From Desulfobacula sp964636495 (lineage in GTDB: Bacteria; Desulfobacterota; Desulfobacteria; Desulfobacterales; Desulfobacteraceae), in contig CAZWSL010000009.1 in the NCBI GenBank assembly GCA_964636495.1, positions 41,276-105,275 on the forward strand: a DNA stretch of 64,000 nucleotides, written 5' to 3'. The translations under genes were made by a program, and so were the position numbers. Position 1 is the stretch's first letter. Each line of letters begins with the position of its first letter. Below are positions 63,934 to 64,000 of the stretch, one piece after another. The notes under the pieces are model-generated. The model was not told where the DNA came from. It saw nothing but the letters and a program-made list of their open reading frames with translations, and did no database searches.

Positions 63934-64000
63934 TTAATTTTATTGTCCTAAATCCACCGCCTATTTTTTAAATATCCCTTTATAGCAAAAATCGGGGGAG

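Overview
The window looks like a chromosome segment of a strictly anaerobic, low-GC deltaproteobacterium of the Desulfobacteraceae type (Desulfobacula/Desulfobacter-like). The grounds are an FlxABCD-HdrABC electron-bifurcation operon rich in selenocysteine, multihaem c-type cytochromes, a desulfoferrodoxin/ferritin-like oxygen defence set, long (about 600 residue) acyl-CoA dehydrogenases, and signalling ATPases fused to class III cyclases. No rRNA, tRNA, CRISPR array, prophage or insertion sequence was recognised. The genus is an inference from gene content only.

Layout. 1-9.9 kb: the 3' part of a transglutaminase-like gene, a secreted DUF2817 peptidase-like protein, a short cobalamin-independent methionine synthase-like protein, a TrkA-type potassium channel, an acyl-CoA dehydrogenase with a FadR-like palindrome upstream, an ABC substrate-binding gene lacking its signal peptide, a GNAT acetyltransferase and the azlCD exporter. 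10-14 kb: oxygen defence and periplasmic electron carriers (ferritin-like protein, flavodoxin, desulfoferrodoxin, a trihaem and a pentahaem cytochrome). 14.5-23.3 kb: citrate synthase, Xaa-Pro aminopeptidase, a PatB/MalY C-S lyase, a lipoprotein, a DUF3108 protein, an Old-Yellow-Enzyme-type oxidoreductase and a histidinol-dehydrogenase-family enzyme.

23.7-31.7 kb (minus strand): a complete tryptophan operon, DAHP synthase-trpE-G-D-C-F-B-A. It is preceded by a promoter, a 25-codon leader peptide containing Tyr-Trp-Ala-Trp-Tyr-Tyr-Phe and a mutually exclusive hairpin system ending in an intrinsic terminator. This is an attenuator that appears to read all three aromatic amino acids. 32-41.6 kb: a beta-hydroxyacid dehydrogenase, a free-standing HXXXD acyltransferase, an EamA transporter, a 1123-residue cyclase-ATPase-TPR protein, a YkgJ cysteine-cluster protein and an arsR-acr3 arsenite efflux pair. 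41.7-48.6 kb (minus strand): a fatty-acid activation and oxidation cluster (acyl-CoA ligase, enoyl-CoA hydratase/isomerase, two acyl-CoA dehydrogenases) beside a MarR regulator. 48.7-55.7 kb: metallo-beta-lactamase proteins, one carrying two cNMP-binding domains, next to a second cyclase-ATPase-TPR protein.

56-63.9 kb (minus strand): one operon, hdrA-flxD-flxC-flxB-flxA-hdrCB. Three of its genes (hdrA, flxD and the hdrC-hdrB fusion) are interrupted by an in-frame UGA at a conserved cysteine position. Each UGA is followed by a hairpin whose GG-containing apical loop starts 22 nt after the UGA. They are therefore best read as three selenoproteins of one NADH-dependent, ferredoxin-linked heterodisulfide-reductase-like complex. 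Conventional gene calling breaks all three, so the full-length genes are given here.
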